Shown piece by piece: positions 50,601 to 59,411 of a stretch of 64,000 nucleotides of DNA. The DNA comes from Steromphala cineraria (lineage: Eukaryota; Mollusca; Gastropoda; Trochida; Trochidae): NCBI GenBank assembly GCA_916613615.1, contig OU744723.1, positions 32,370,171 through 32,434,170 on the forward strand. Reading direction: 5' to 3'. The position numbers were made by a program, and so were the translations under genes. The first letter of the stretch is position 1. Every line of letters begins with the position of its first letter. The notes under the pieces are model-generated. The model saw nothing but the letters and a program-made list of their open reading frames with translations, made no database searches and was not told where the DNA came from.

Positions 50601-51085
50601 AAGAATACGTTTTTGCAGATTTTTTGGAAAAATGGGAAGCTGACATCACTTCCACTGCAGGCAGAACTGGAGGCAATAAATTAAGGACTTATTGCACTTT
50701 TAAGTCTGAATATCATCCTGAGGAGTATGTAAAACGTCACCTCAAGAAATCCCAGAGAAGCGCCCTTGCAAGGTTTAGATGCGGAGTTGCTCCCCTCAAG
50801 ATTAAGACAGGAAGATACACTAACACCCCAGTTGAAGAGAGAACCTGTCCGTTCTGCGTCATACCAATAGAGGACGAAATACACGTGCTACTCCACTGTC
50901 CAATGTATCAAGAACAAAGGAATACACTTTACAAGAGATGTATTTTAACTTGCCCCGACTTTTTAAACTACTGTGATATTAAGAAAGTAGGTTACATACT
51001 CTCCACGCCGGATGTGGTTTTTACAGCAGCCAAGACCTGCAAAAATATTTTAGATCATCGCACCTCAATTTTATACCACGTTTAG
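47699..51085 (+). pseudogene. LINE F ORF2: broken endonuclease, intact RT
   Basis: The endonuclease begins NVAGWSCDLLSENSKLRAHI and continues to KDEICQNFNVYV, where a TAG stops it at 47954. In-frame coding resumes (EGIMWIRIMDKSDRN ... VYTYHHPGVT), stops again, and then jumps to NANYCMLNGRFKNANDFTF. Compared with LINE E, about 40 codons holding the catalytic GDFNSR motif are missing. From 48150 the linker and RT are open to 51085: GLTITSASYKLYC, GFRKGRSTTEH, FIDLRKAYDC, GLKQGCLLSP, YADD, and a CPFC...EIHVLLHCPMY end. The RT may be functional in principle, but self-mobilisation should be blocked. Confidence 0.9.
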
Positions 51086-51417
51086 TATGTATATACATGT
51101 TCGCTTCTTATCATGTTTTTACTATCTCTATACACAATGTTTATGTAAATATATTCTTAGTTTATAGTTTATATCTCGTGTACCTTATAATATTCATATA
51201 TCTATAAATTGTTCACTTCCTTTTATTTTTTTTAATATGCATATTTTAAGATATGAACCATTCTTTCATGCACTTTAACCATATATAAAGTCTCTCATAA
51301 CCCTATACAGGGTGGCTCATCGTTTTAATTTTTGTATTAGTAAATATTATGTATATGTGTTTGATGTAATTGATGAGGTGAGACTATAATAAACTATCTG
51401 TCTGTCTGTCTGTCTGT

Positions 51418-52030
51418 CAATGGTGTCGATAACGTGATCGTTTTCAATGTTATCTAGACCGGCTGCTTTATTTCGTTTGAGTCTTTTGGCTGCTGCTATG
51501 ACTTCATCTATACTTATATCTTTATTCAGAATACTACAGTCGTAGTCCAAATCGAGGGGTACGTTGTTTTCGGTGTTAACATCGTTCTCACTGTCGATAT
51601 CTTCATTTAGGTTCTTATAGTATTCATAAAATGTTTCCGTATCAGGCATCGCGTTATTTTCATTAGATTTTCCGTCTTTTAGAGCTTCCCAATAATCTTT
51701 CGGCGATTTCTTTTTTGTTTGTCTTAAGATAGTTTCGAGAGATAAGTTATGTTTTCTGATATGTTCATCGAGACATTTTTTGTATGCTTTCGACTCTGCG
51801 CGAAGTTTGTGTTTGTTTAATTCAGATTTATTCTTTTAAAAATTTAGTTTTGCTTTATTGAAGTTTTTTCTATATTTTCTACACTCTGTACTGAACCATG
51901 GTTTGTGCTTGCGCTTGCGTTTACGTGGGGCGTGTTTCGCGTGTTTCCGTGTCCCGAAAGTTTCACGTGCAGCAATAATAAGTACGTGCGCGAAGCTATC
52001 AGAGAGTGAATTGATACGGGCAAGATTTGT
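51418..52030 (-). pseudogene. LINE G linker and RT start
   Basis: The minus strand reads NLARINSLSDSFAHVLIIAA, KPWFSTECRKYRKNFNKAKL, a stop, KSPKDYWEALKDGKSN, then DISIDEVIAAAKRLKRNKAA and GLDNIENDHVIDTI, ending at the LINE F tail. This is the segment joining endonuclease to RT in LINE ORF2 proteins. Confidence 0.8.
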
Positions 52031-52187
52031 AATAGTTACCGACTGAGACCGAGGTGTTCAAGTTAGATGAACCCTCGCGCACGTGAATCATGAACGCCGA
52101 GGCCGTTAGGCCGAGGTGTTCATGAATCACGTGCGCGAGGGTTCATCTAACTTGAACCCGAGGTCGAGGTCGAGGTCGGTAACTATT
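52029..52187. repeat. Long palindrome, arms of about 65-70 bp
   Basis: Arms run about 52031-52093 and 52118-52187. They share AATAGTTACCGAC, TTCAAGTTAGATGAACCCTC and GCGCACGTGA with few mismatches. The right arm carries GAGGTC three times where the left has about one. The loop is GC-rich (GCCGAGGCCGTTAGGCCGAG). Confidence 0.9.
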
Positions 52188-52886
52188 TTACACACTAGCT
52201 CAACGCTATATTATTTCATTTTTAACATGACATCAAGTTTTATAATGCTGAAATGCATATCTTTCTTATATATAATGAGGAGGTGAAATATTGACTGTAA
52301 TTGGAGAAACAATGTCGATTTCAAGTAGCTGACATTGGCATGAGGCTCTCGTGCTGCACGTGCAATCCGTGCGGGACCGTACAAGCTACCACAATGGATT
52401 GATATGAAAACAGATTACACAAAACTTTATTATGCATAATTGCTAATAAATATTTGGCGCCAATGATGTTCTTTAAAAAATCATCAATATATATAAAGAA
52501 TCACAGATTTGTTTATTTTCAGGAAAAATGTAAAATTCAATCATTAGGTCATTAAAAACATTCTGTCTTCTCAACTGGCCTCCGTGGTCTAATGGATAAG
52601 TCACTGGGCGCGGAATCAAGAGGTCACAGGTTCGAACCCATGTCTGAAGTGCAAAATTTGTAAATGTCTTGAATTTGAAAATTGCAGTTTTAGTGAGTGT
52701 CTTTGATTTGCAAAGCTAACTTTGAACTTGAATACATTTCGGAAATAAAAATATCACTGTAATATCATATCACTATCAGGTGTTCATCGCTTAGTCTGAA
52801 CACCTCGGCACGTGCATTTCACAGACAATATGAGTTGGTATGAAAAATGAATACTCAAACAAAACAAAGGAGCTAGTGTGTAAGTA
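52031..52886. mobile_element. Hairpin-rich insert in LINE G with tRNA-like core
   Basis: The LINE G frame is continuous up to NEVNKL at its 52.89-kb side and resumes at TNLARINS at 52.03 kb, so about 855 bp between are inserted. GTAA occurs at both junctions and may be the target duplication. The insert opens with a long palindrome (52029-52187), carries a tRNA-like sequence (52577-52650) and a 9-bp hairpin (52778-52805). A 14-bp inverted pair TTACACACTAGCTC (about 52188-52201 and 52870-52883) lies near the inner limits. Confidence 0.6.
52577..52650 (+). tRNA. tRNA-derived sequence (decayed tRNA or SINE head)
   Basis: Both internal RNA polymerase III boxes are present: TGGTCTAATGG (52585-52595, box A) and GGTTCGAACCC (52629-52639, box B), at normal spacing. 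The D-arm TGGTCTAATGGATAAG resembles arginine tRNAs. However the acceptor ends do not pair (GGCCTCC has no GGAGGCC partner) and the T stem pairs only at its two inner positions. It is thus not a functional tRNA. It is more likely a pseudogene or the head of a SINE. Confidence 0.55.
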
Positions 52887-53855
52887 AGTTTATTTACCTC
52901 ATTAATATTAATATTTTGGCGAAAACTTGTCTTTGTATCATAAATATAACGTTTAGATTTTTCCGTATTGTTACTGTTATCGTGGTTAGGAGGGTTATGT
53001 TGTGTAAGAGTATCAGCCGTTGACTTGCTTCTTAACGAGAATGGAAGTGGACAATGAACGTCTGAGTTCAGGGGGGAGAAATCTAGTACATCAAAATCAT
53101 AAAACAGTTTTAAAGCGATTGGAGAGGAAATAACATAGTCAATTACATTTTTATCGTTACAAGTTACTTTACCAATGTATTTATCTTTTCCCACCCTTCC
53201 ATTTACAATGAGTAGATTCAAGTTTTTACAAATATATATAAGACCATAACCGAAATTATTTATTTTACCTACATCCTGAGAGGATCTTTCTAATGGATGA
53301 TTTAAGTTCTCTAGATATGTCTCAGGTGTTATATCTCCAGTTTCATCTAGATTAAACTCTTTAGTAATAAAGTCGTAATAAGTAGAAAAATCACACACTG
53401 TATTTGTTCTAGAGTTAAAATCACCCATTACAATAATGTATTCACTTTTTGTAAGTTTATGCATGATTGACTGTTCAAGACTAGATATCGTATCAGTTGT
53501 AACATATTTAGATCCTTCAGGGGGGATATAAATGATTCCTAAATAAACATCCTCTTCTATATCAAATAGACTTTTTGACATTTTTAACCACATACCATAA
53601 TCAATATCATCAACTACCAATGTAATAAAGTCCTTATATTCCTTCCTAATAGCTACTCCTATTCCTCCTGATTTTCTATTGGCTTTTGTTCTGTGTCTAA
53701 ACAATAATTCATAGCCATCAAGCTTTAAGTCATCTAAGTCATTTATTTTAGTTTCTTGTAGTCCAATTACGTGATTATTTTGTAAAAGTTTGATAAAGTC
53801 TGGGTACTCCAAACGTTTTCTTTATCCACATACATTAATACTCAATAGTTTAAGC
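52887..53855 (-). pseudogene. LINE G endonuclease
   Basis: The minus strand begins LLKLLSINVCG, has a TAA, then RKRLEYPDFIKLLQNNHVIG, QETKINDLD, GGIGVAIRKE, IIYIPPEGS, VMGDFNSRTNT (GDFN catalytic motif), NVIDYVISS and NSDVHCPL (SDxH-type motif). All main APE-endonuclease motifs are visible. It then continues into NINEVNKL, where the insert lies. Confidence 0.85.
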
Positions 53856-54000
53856 AGGGGTTGTTTACATCGTTATCATGATCATCATAAACATTGTCAT
53901 TATCATCATCATCATCATCTTCATCATCGTTATCATCATTATCATCGGTATGTACAACATCTATAGCATCACCGTCCTCAGAATGAGGCTGTCTTAAGAG
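53856..54000 (-). pseudogene. LINE G ORF1 acidic tail
   Basis: Upstream of the endonuclease the minus strand is open through DAIDVVHTDDNDDNDDEDDD, an Asp-rich stretch made of GAT/GAC codons, to a TGA (CLNY then stop) that overlaps the start of ORF2. It is most simply the end of ORF1. The trinucleotide run may have expanded. It is truncated at about 54000 by the Tc1-like element. Confidence 0.5.
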
Positions 54001-54004
54001 GAAA

Positions 54005-54545
54005 CATTGCAGCCTTTAAGAATAGTGTAAACCAATGTTAAGCCAATGGCGAGTGTATGACCCTTGCGCATTGATGATTTCATTGACCCTTCTCGACATG
54101 GTACGTACCAGTGCTGCATCTAACAATGCCACCGTTTGAATAGCGCGACCAATAATATCCCATAGATGTTCTATCGGGTTCAAGTCGGGACTACAAGCAG
54201 GCATCGTAATGGCTTCCCGGTGTAGAATCTGTGTAACCACTCTGACTCGGTGGGGTCTAGCATTGTCATCCATGCAAACGGGTCAAGGGGAGGTGTCTAA
54301 CTTTCCGAATCAGTGCTTTGTTTTTACGTACAGTGGTTACTGTTTGGCGTCCAGATCTCACACGGTCTTTCAAGTCATTGGTTTGAATGTGTTTTGCACC
54401 AAACGTGGTGATACCCAAACTGTCTAGCAAAAGCTCTCCAGGAAATTCCGTTATCTCGCTTACCAATTATTTGCCATCTCTCTCCTATGGATAATCTATG
54501 CCTTGCCATTATTGAATCTCAAACTCATTTGCAATCATTTGTTCG
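54005..54545 (-). pseudogene. Tc1/mariner-type transposase, internally deleted
   Basis: The C-terminal part reads MDDNARPHRVRVVTQILHRE and SPDLNPIEHLWDIIGR, the DDE block with two of the catalytic acidic residues. The N-terminal part (54266-54466) reads DRVRSGRQTVTTVRKNKALI, the DNA-binding domain. Between these, most of the catalytic core is missing, and the two parts are in different frames. Terminal inverted repeats were not found. Confidence 0.85.
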
Positions 54546-54559
54546 AGATAACATCACAC

Positions 54560-55381
54560 AAAAGACGCGTTAAGGCATCGCGCTTGCGTTCTTTAACTGG
54601 AAGAGATAGTATAGCAATTCAGATGTTTACAGGTGTGACATACATGTATATTACTTGAAATTTTTGAGGTGGACAGAGAGAAAAACAAATCATCAGATAT
54701 ACGCCAAATGTTTTTGCCTGTGCCTAACAAAATGACTTTTGTTGTGGACAACATATTCCATAGGAGAGATGTGAAATGTACTCACATGTAGTCACAATAA
54801 AGCATTTGATTTGTCCTCCAAATGTACTTAACTGAAGATGTTCATTGTTCTCATAAACAGGAAATATGTATTTTATTCAACCATTACACTATTCAGAACT
54901 TTTAATCCTAATAAACATTGGCAATGTTCATGATTATAGATTTATTAACGCATCACTTCCTTACTATCATTCTTACTACAATCTTTCGCATTTTTCTAAT
55001 ATAAGTGAACACCAGACCACCAAAACAGGAATTCCCGGTATCTCACATGAAACTTTCGCTTGCACTCTATGCAGTGAAATTTTGGGAGTGAGTCTTCGCA
55101 TGTCTTTTCGATTATGACATACTGGTTGTAATGTAACTAAAAGTCTTTACAATTCTGTTTCTCGGAGCTTTGTTTTTTTTAGCACGATGCGTACTTGGTG
55201 TGCTACTCGACATTCATGTGTCGACTTCCCAACAGCCAAAACGTCTAATAAAGACTCATCTACTAACTCATATTCCAAGGAATTCATATTCTAAAAACAC
55301 CATTTAATGTCATACATACAATGCCTTAGTAAGAGTTTAGATTGATATGCCAAACCTAAATGAACACTTCGGACCGTTTTT
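54560..55381. other. Intergenic, no gene seen
   Basis: AT-rich sequence between the Tc1-like relic and the small palindromic element. The 83-codon frame at 54866-55117 has no recognisable domain and no splice support. Confidence 0.4.
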
Positions 55382-55646
55382 CAGTCTAAGTAAACCTAGC
55401 CTCAATATTATTCGTTTCACTCCTATACTGAGTCTAGCAAGGCCTAGTAGAGGGTCGCGTCAGCCGACCTTTCTTCGACCTATGACCCTCCAATGTTATA
55501 CGTGCGAAGGCAGACTATTGAGGCTGGGTAAGATGAGTTCTGATTGGTCAATTCGATACGTGGGCTGACGCAAACCTCTACTAGACCTTTTTAAACTCAA
55601 TGTACGAGTAAAACGGATAATACTGAGGCTAGGTTTACTTAGACTG
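55382..55646. mobile_element. 265-bp palindromic MITE
   Basis: The whole element is a fold-back: about 85-bp arms start CAGTCTAAGTAAACCTAGCC at both ends and run to GTCAGCCC near the centre, with about 13 mismatches. It lies about 300 bp upstream of the RHIM-like gene's first exon region. The target duplication is unclear (possibly TT). Confidence 0.85.
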
Positions 55647-55825
55647 TTGGGCATAACATTTTGCGCTTACCACAAGTGTGGGCTTTGAACGAGCATAGTT
55701 GAGCCCTGAACAGGAATTGTATCATCAGAATCCTTTCTATAACGTGAGAGTTGACTGAACGATTTCTACCCTCGTGCGGTCCTTACTAATGCTTTGATTA
55801 GAAGAGATCTCATTTGAAGAAACTT

Positions 55826-55989
55826 TCACGGATATCAGATATGAACTAATATGCATATGCATATGCATAAGGAATTTGGATAAAAAACGAATGATTTAGG
55901 TCAGAGTGACCCATCTCAGTACCTTGAAGGGGATTCCCCCTCAAAGGTAACAAAATGGCGGAGGAACAAGCCACCGGTCAGATGATCCA
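55826..55989 (+). repeat. 164-bp exact direct repeat, copy 1 (promoter plus exon 1 start)
   Basis: Base-for-base identical to 57017-57180. It includes ATGCATATGCATATGCAT, the kappaB site, the ATG and the first 11 codons plus two bases of the RHIM-like gene. This copy continues correctly into the rest of exon 1 and its splice donor, so it is taken as the functional one. Confidence 0.97.
55929..55940 (+). promoter_or_regulatory. NF-kappaB binding site upstream of the RHIM-like gene
   Basis: GGGGATTCCCCC fits the kappaB consensus GGGRNNYYCC exactly. It lies 15 bases before the ATG at 55955, so it is either in a very short leader or in the core promoter. It suggests control by Rel/NF-kappaB factors, as expected for immune-response genes. 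No TATA box is obvious; ATGCATATGCATATGCAT lies about 70 bp further upstream. Confidence 0.6.
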
Positions 55990-56022
55990 AACAGAAAACC
56001 TTGTCAGCAGGAGCGAAAATGA
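55955..56022 (+). CDS. RHIM-like protein, exon 1
   Basis: ATG in good context (AACAAAATGG) starts MAEEQATGQMIQ and on through NLVSRSEN plus GA. The donor GTATGT follows at 56023. The remaining GA joins the G at 59412 to form GAG, and the frame continues without interruption in exon 2. The intron (56023-59411, about 3.4 kb) holds a second, truncated copy of this exon, Penelope-type fragments and tandem duplications. The kappaB site precedes the exon. Confidence 0.7.
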
Positions 56023-56269
56023 GTATGTAATTTCTCATCTTGATTTTTACAAAACTGAATATTTTTTTGGTATAATTCAGAGTTTACAATAGACTATCAT
56101 TCGAATGTGATTCCCATGGTTTGATTTAGTTTATGTACTCTTTAATTTTACTTACTTTAATTTTCGTTTCAGTCTTTTACGGCTGTTCATTTTTTTAAAT
56201 TTATTTTTCTTTTATTTGTAATGCGCTGCCGACTTAATTCCACTGCAAGCTTATTATTTGCATGCATAT

Positions 56270-56286
56270 ATATATATATATATATA
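56270..56286. repeat. TA microsatellite
   Basis: A pure run of TA dinucleotides inside the intron of the RHIM-like gene. Further TA runs lie near 57320, 57373 and 57935. Confidence 0.8.
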
Positions 56287-56593
56287 CGATGAATTCATTT
56301 CGACCATTATGTGGGTCTTGTCAAGTATGATTACAAATGGAATGTAACATATATTTATACAGGAACAAAACAATAAATTCATATAATCAACACATAGTTG
56401 TGTGCTCAGATTGACAGTTAAGAAATCAGTCATGTGTTGTCAATCACGTAATGATTGCCCCAGGCACTAATTGCCGGGTGCAGTTTGAATACAATAGAGT
56501 CAGTCAGCAATGACGAATCCGTGTTGTCTTATCAATCACTTGATGGTCAGAGAGGTGTAATTAAACAAGCATGCTTATATATCACAATGGTAA

Positions 56594-56983
56594 TCACTTC
56601 CTCATGTGAGCTAACTGTTCAGGTCCCACTGTTATATATTTTTTGATAAAAAATGTTTCTTTTGTTTCAAGATTCATAGTTTTATTTTCTGATTTTGCAT
56701 AAACCTTGTAGAAAGGGAAAATATTAAAGTTACCATTGCTACATTGTGCTATGTGTTTGCTTATCTTGAGGTGGCGGAGATTAGGGTCATTAATTTGTTG
56801 TTTGTGTACCCGTACTCGCGCTTGTAAATTACTTGTTTGTCCTATGTAGGTAAGATTGCATGTAGGGCAACGGATTGCATATATTACATCTTTAGATTTG
56901 CAATTCATTGTGTGTTTAACTCGGAAATCTTCCCCCGTTTCAAATTTAATTTCACGTGAGAAACCAACTCTCCTTATTTATAT
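56594..56983 (-). pseudogene. Penelope-type GIY-YIG endonuclease fragment, minus strand
   Basis: The minus strand reads RRVGFSREIKFETGEDFRVK, then KSKDVIYAIRCPTCNLTYIG, QTSNLQARVRVHKQQ and ETFFIKKY. The Y-(A/I)-x-(R/C)-C...YIGQT block and following R, H and E residues are those of the GIY-YIG nuclease that ends Penelope-like element proteins. The usual ending (LKP.LN) is replaced after about 56642, so it is truncated. It sits between the two 164-bp repeats. Confidence 0.8.
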
Positions 56984-57016
56984 ATATTATATAAATAAAA
57001 ATAAAGGTGTAGACTA

Positions 57017-57180
57017 TCACGGATATCAGATATGAACTAATATGCATATGCATATGCATAAGGAATTTGGATAAAAAACGAATGATTTAGGTCAGAGTGA
57101 CCCATCTCAGTACCTTGAAGGGGATTCCCCCTCAAAGGTAACAAAATGGCGGAGGAACAAGCCACCGGTCAGATGATCCA
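57017..57180 (+). repeat. 164-bp exact direct repeat, copy 2
   Basis: Identical to 55826-55989. It carries a second kappaB site and a second ATG (57146), but ends 33 bases before the splice donor position, so the exon is truncated after MAEEQATGQMI. The frame continues into unrelated sequence (HGYIISFTLH...) to a stop near 57265. Perfect identity indicates a very recent event or gene conversion. Confidence 0.97.
57120..57131 (+). promoter_or_regulatory. Second NF-kappaB site, in the intronic copy
   Basis: GGGGATTCCCCC again, 15 bases before the duplicate ATG at 57146. It lies in the intron of the RHIM-like gene and could serve as an intronic enhancer or alternative promoter. That is inference. 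Confidence 0.5.
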
Positions 57181-57184
57181 TGGT

Positions 57185-57229
57185 TACATAATAAGCTTTA
57201 CATTACATTGCAAAAGAAAAATTGACGAG
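57185..57229. repeat. 45-bp inverted repeat, left arm
   Basis: This 45-bp stretch directly after the truncated exon copy is the perfect reverse complement of 58891-58935. It shares TACATAATAAGCTTTACATT and the A-rich TTGCAAAAGAAAAATTGACG. It marks the breakpoint of the rearrangement that placed the second promoter copy. Confidence 0.92.
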
Positions 57230-57395
57230 ATCTTGAATTTCATAAACAGCATCTTACCGGTCAGATGATGGAATTATGTGTAAACCCCTATCATTGTTCA
57301 ACTACAAAAATAAAAATCATTATATATATATATTAAGATCCAGAAATAGATAGACCTGCACAGTAAATCATTATATATATATATATATATATTGA

Positions 57396-57697
57396 TATTG
57401 ACTGTGCCGCTAAATACATCATTTATGTTATTATATGCCAAGAATGTTGTGCTGAATATATAGGACAGACTGAGTGCCTGAGTGCCTGAGAGATAGGTTC
57501 CGTGTTCATAAACAGCAAATAAAATGTCCTGAGACACGCTGTATACCACTGAGTGCTCACTTGGATACATGTGCAAAAGACAAAGACATTAAATTCAAGA
57601 TCTTTTCATTTTACAAAATGGACAAAAATAATAGAATAATGCGACAATTAAAAGAAGACTATTTCATTAAAATGTTAAAACCACAACTTAATGCTTA
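57396..57697 (+). pseudogene. Penelope-type GIY-YIG endonuclease fragment, plus strand
   Basis: The plus strand reads CAAKYIIYVIICQECCAEYI then GQTEC, and in a second frame LRDRFRVHKQQIKCPETRC, SAHLDTC and EDYFIKMLKPQLNA to TAA. The break is an 8-bp tandem duplication, GAGTGCCTGAGTGCCTGAG at about 57470-57488; one copy of GAGTGCCT removed would restore the frame. It is the end of a Penelope-like ORF, in opposite orientation to the fragment at 56.6-57.0 kb. Confidence 0.85.
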
Positions 57698-58409
57698 ATA
57701 GTAGCATCTTTTATTCTATCAAATTCTTATGAGATATAGATAAAGTTTATCTTATCTTATCTTATCTTATTGTGTCCATCTTACCGCTTGCCTGATTGTG
57801 ACGTCATACCATTGTTATGTCAAATTCATTGTGACATCATAACGTCATAACTGTATTTTGTCAGACTCCCTGATGATACCATTGAAACATGTTGTAGTTT
57901 TGATTGGCTTCGTGTCATTTTTATCTTTTGATTATATATATATATATATATCATTGTAACGAAGACGTATTTTAAAGTCAGGCTTGCACGCCTTGGTATT
58001 TTGTAGTAAATATTCACCCACTAGTATGCTAAACGGAAAGCACACAAAGCAATGGAACCAAAACGATTGTTTTCTTTTGGATTCTTTTCCTGTTTTAGTC
58101 CCAGTGTGTAGACTAATTATGTGTTATTTAAAGACTCCAAAAAGAATACCTATAAATGTCCCTCTCTTCGTTGTTTGTAAATATATATGTGAATATATTT
58201 GCCATGTTGATAACACTCTGGAGGGGTCACACTGTTGAAAAGACTTGTAACCAAGTCGAAATGCGACACATCCAGTCATCATTAAAATGATATCTACATC
58301 AAGTGTCGTCTGAAGTATTTTAGTTTTGATTTTCATATATATATTCATTCACCGTGCAAAGCTGCGCAAAGCATATCGCATATGCACACCCCAAAACGTC
58401 CTGTAGTCA

Positions 58410-59000
58410 GTGTTGACACCCCATGTGTTACTACCAATGTCACGTGACTCCCTCGGTATGGTCGTTACAGTACCTAATGGTAAGATCCAGAAATAGATAC
58501 ACCTGCACAGTAAATCATTATTTGCATAGAGCTACTTAAGTATTATATAACCCTTCTGGTAGACGAGATAGTGTTGCCTGTCAATACAGCTATTGCAATA
58601 TATGTTGAGCTTAACGTGTAGGGGATTAATTTAATTTCCCTTTTAAATGTCCAGTTTATAATTAATTACGTGTAAAACATTTTGGAAATATACATTTGTA
58701 CATTATATGGTATGTATATGCACTGTCCAAAACAACCCCCTATCATTGTTCAACTACACATTTCTTACGTCACGTTATTCCCTCGGTTGATATCTGAATG
58801 CTAAGCTCCAGAAATAGATTCAATTGCGCAGTAAAACATCGCTTGTATATCTACCAGTAAGTAAGTCTACTGATAGACGAGAGGGTCCTCCTCGTCAATT
58901 TTTCTTTTGCAATGTAATGTAAAGCTTATTATGTAGGGGGGGGGGGGGGGGATTCACTTTCTTTGAAATGTAAATGTCCAGTGTGTAATGATTAACGTAA
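58410..59000 (+). repeat. Two diverged tandem copies in the RHIM-like intron
   Basis: About 58410-58690 and 58735-59000 share, in the same order, CACGT.A.TCCCTCGGT, TAAG.TCCAGAAATAGAT, GCAGTAAA.CAT, TAGACGAGA, TGTAGGGG and AAATGTCCAGT. A third partial copy of the CCAGAAATAGAT block occurs at about 57338. They have no coding frame in common. Confidence 0.65.
58936..58951 (+). repeat. Run of 16 G
   Basis: An uninterrupted G tract directly after the 45-bp inverted arm at 58891-58935. Such tracts form G-quadruplexes and are prone to length error in assemblies. Confidence 0.9.
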
Positions 59001-59411
59001 TAAAAACACCGTAATGAAAATTATATGATCAATTATCCTTAAAATTGGAATCAAACACATCTTTTTCTTACCTAAATATATAAAGGTGCCATGATTGTAC
59101 GAAAGAAAATAATAGCCACATGCATTAACTGGTAAGTTATTATATACTAATCATAGACTTGCAGCTGTCCTCTCCTTGGGAGGTTTGTTCTGTTGAATGA
59201 AGGTTGCATGCTTCAATCATAGTACTGCCTGCTATATATGTGTAATCTCAAATATATATATATCAAAGTTTCATTTTTCTGCGAATTATGAGTAATCATA
59301 TTCGTAATCATGTTCGTGTTCCCACTTTTAAAAATGTTCAGTGACTGACATTTTAACGGAAAGCTAACCTTAAACAAGCACATTCTAAATGATGGATGAT
59401 GTCGATTTCAG

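Larger units (their letters stand above)
46465..51417 (+). mobile_element. LINE-type retrotransposon F (TGTC-tailed), near full length
   Basis: A plus-strand LINE with short 5' leader, ORF1, ORF2 and a tail ending ATAATAAACTATCTGTCTGTCTGTC-type repeats (51398-51417). The two ORFs are separated by 15 bases. It is inserted in the RT region of an older minus-strand LINE; matching coding pieces lie on both sides. No clean target duplication could be read. Confidence 0.88.
51418..54000 (-). mobile_element. LINE-type retrotransposon G, 5' half of an older element
   Basis: Minus-strand ORF1 tail, endonuclease and linker of a LINE. The RT is cut at 51418 by the tail of LINE F, and the linker is interrupted by a hairpin-rich insert (52031-52886). 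Pieces of RT that could belong to it are at 46313-46464, 41448-41531 (inverted) and 39710-41327. Confidence 0.75.

Noticed and set aside
52577..52650. Functional arginine tRNA
   Set aside because: Pol III boxes are good but the acceptor stem does not pair and the T stem is mostly unpaired.
57860..57890. Possible hammerhead ribozyme core (CTGATGA ... GAAAC) near the Penelope fragments
   Set aside because: The core bases are present but the 7 bases between them cannot form a stem II and flanking stems I and III are not evident. At best a decayed copy.
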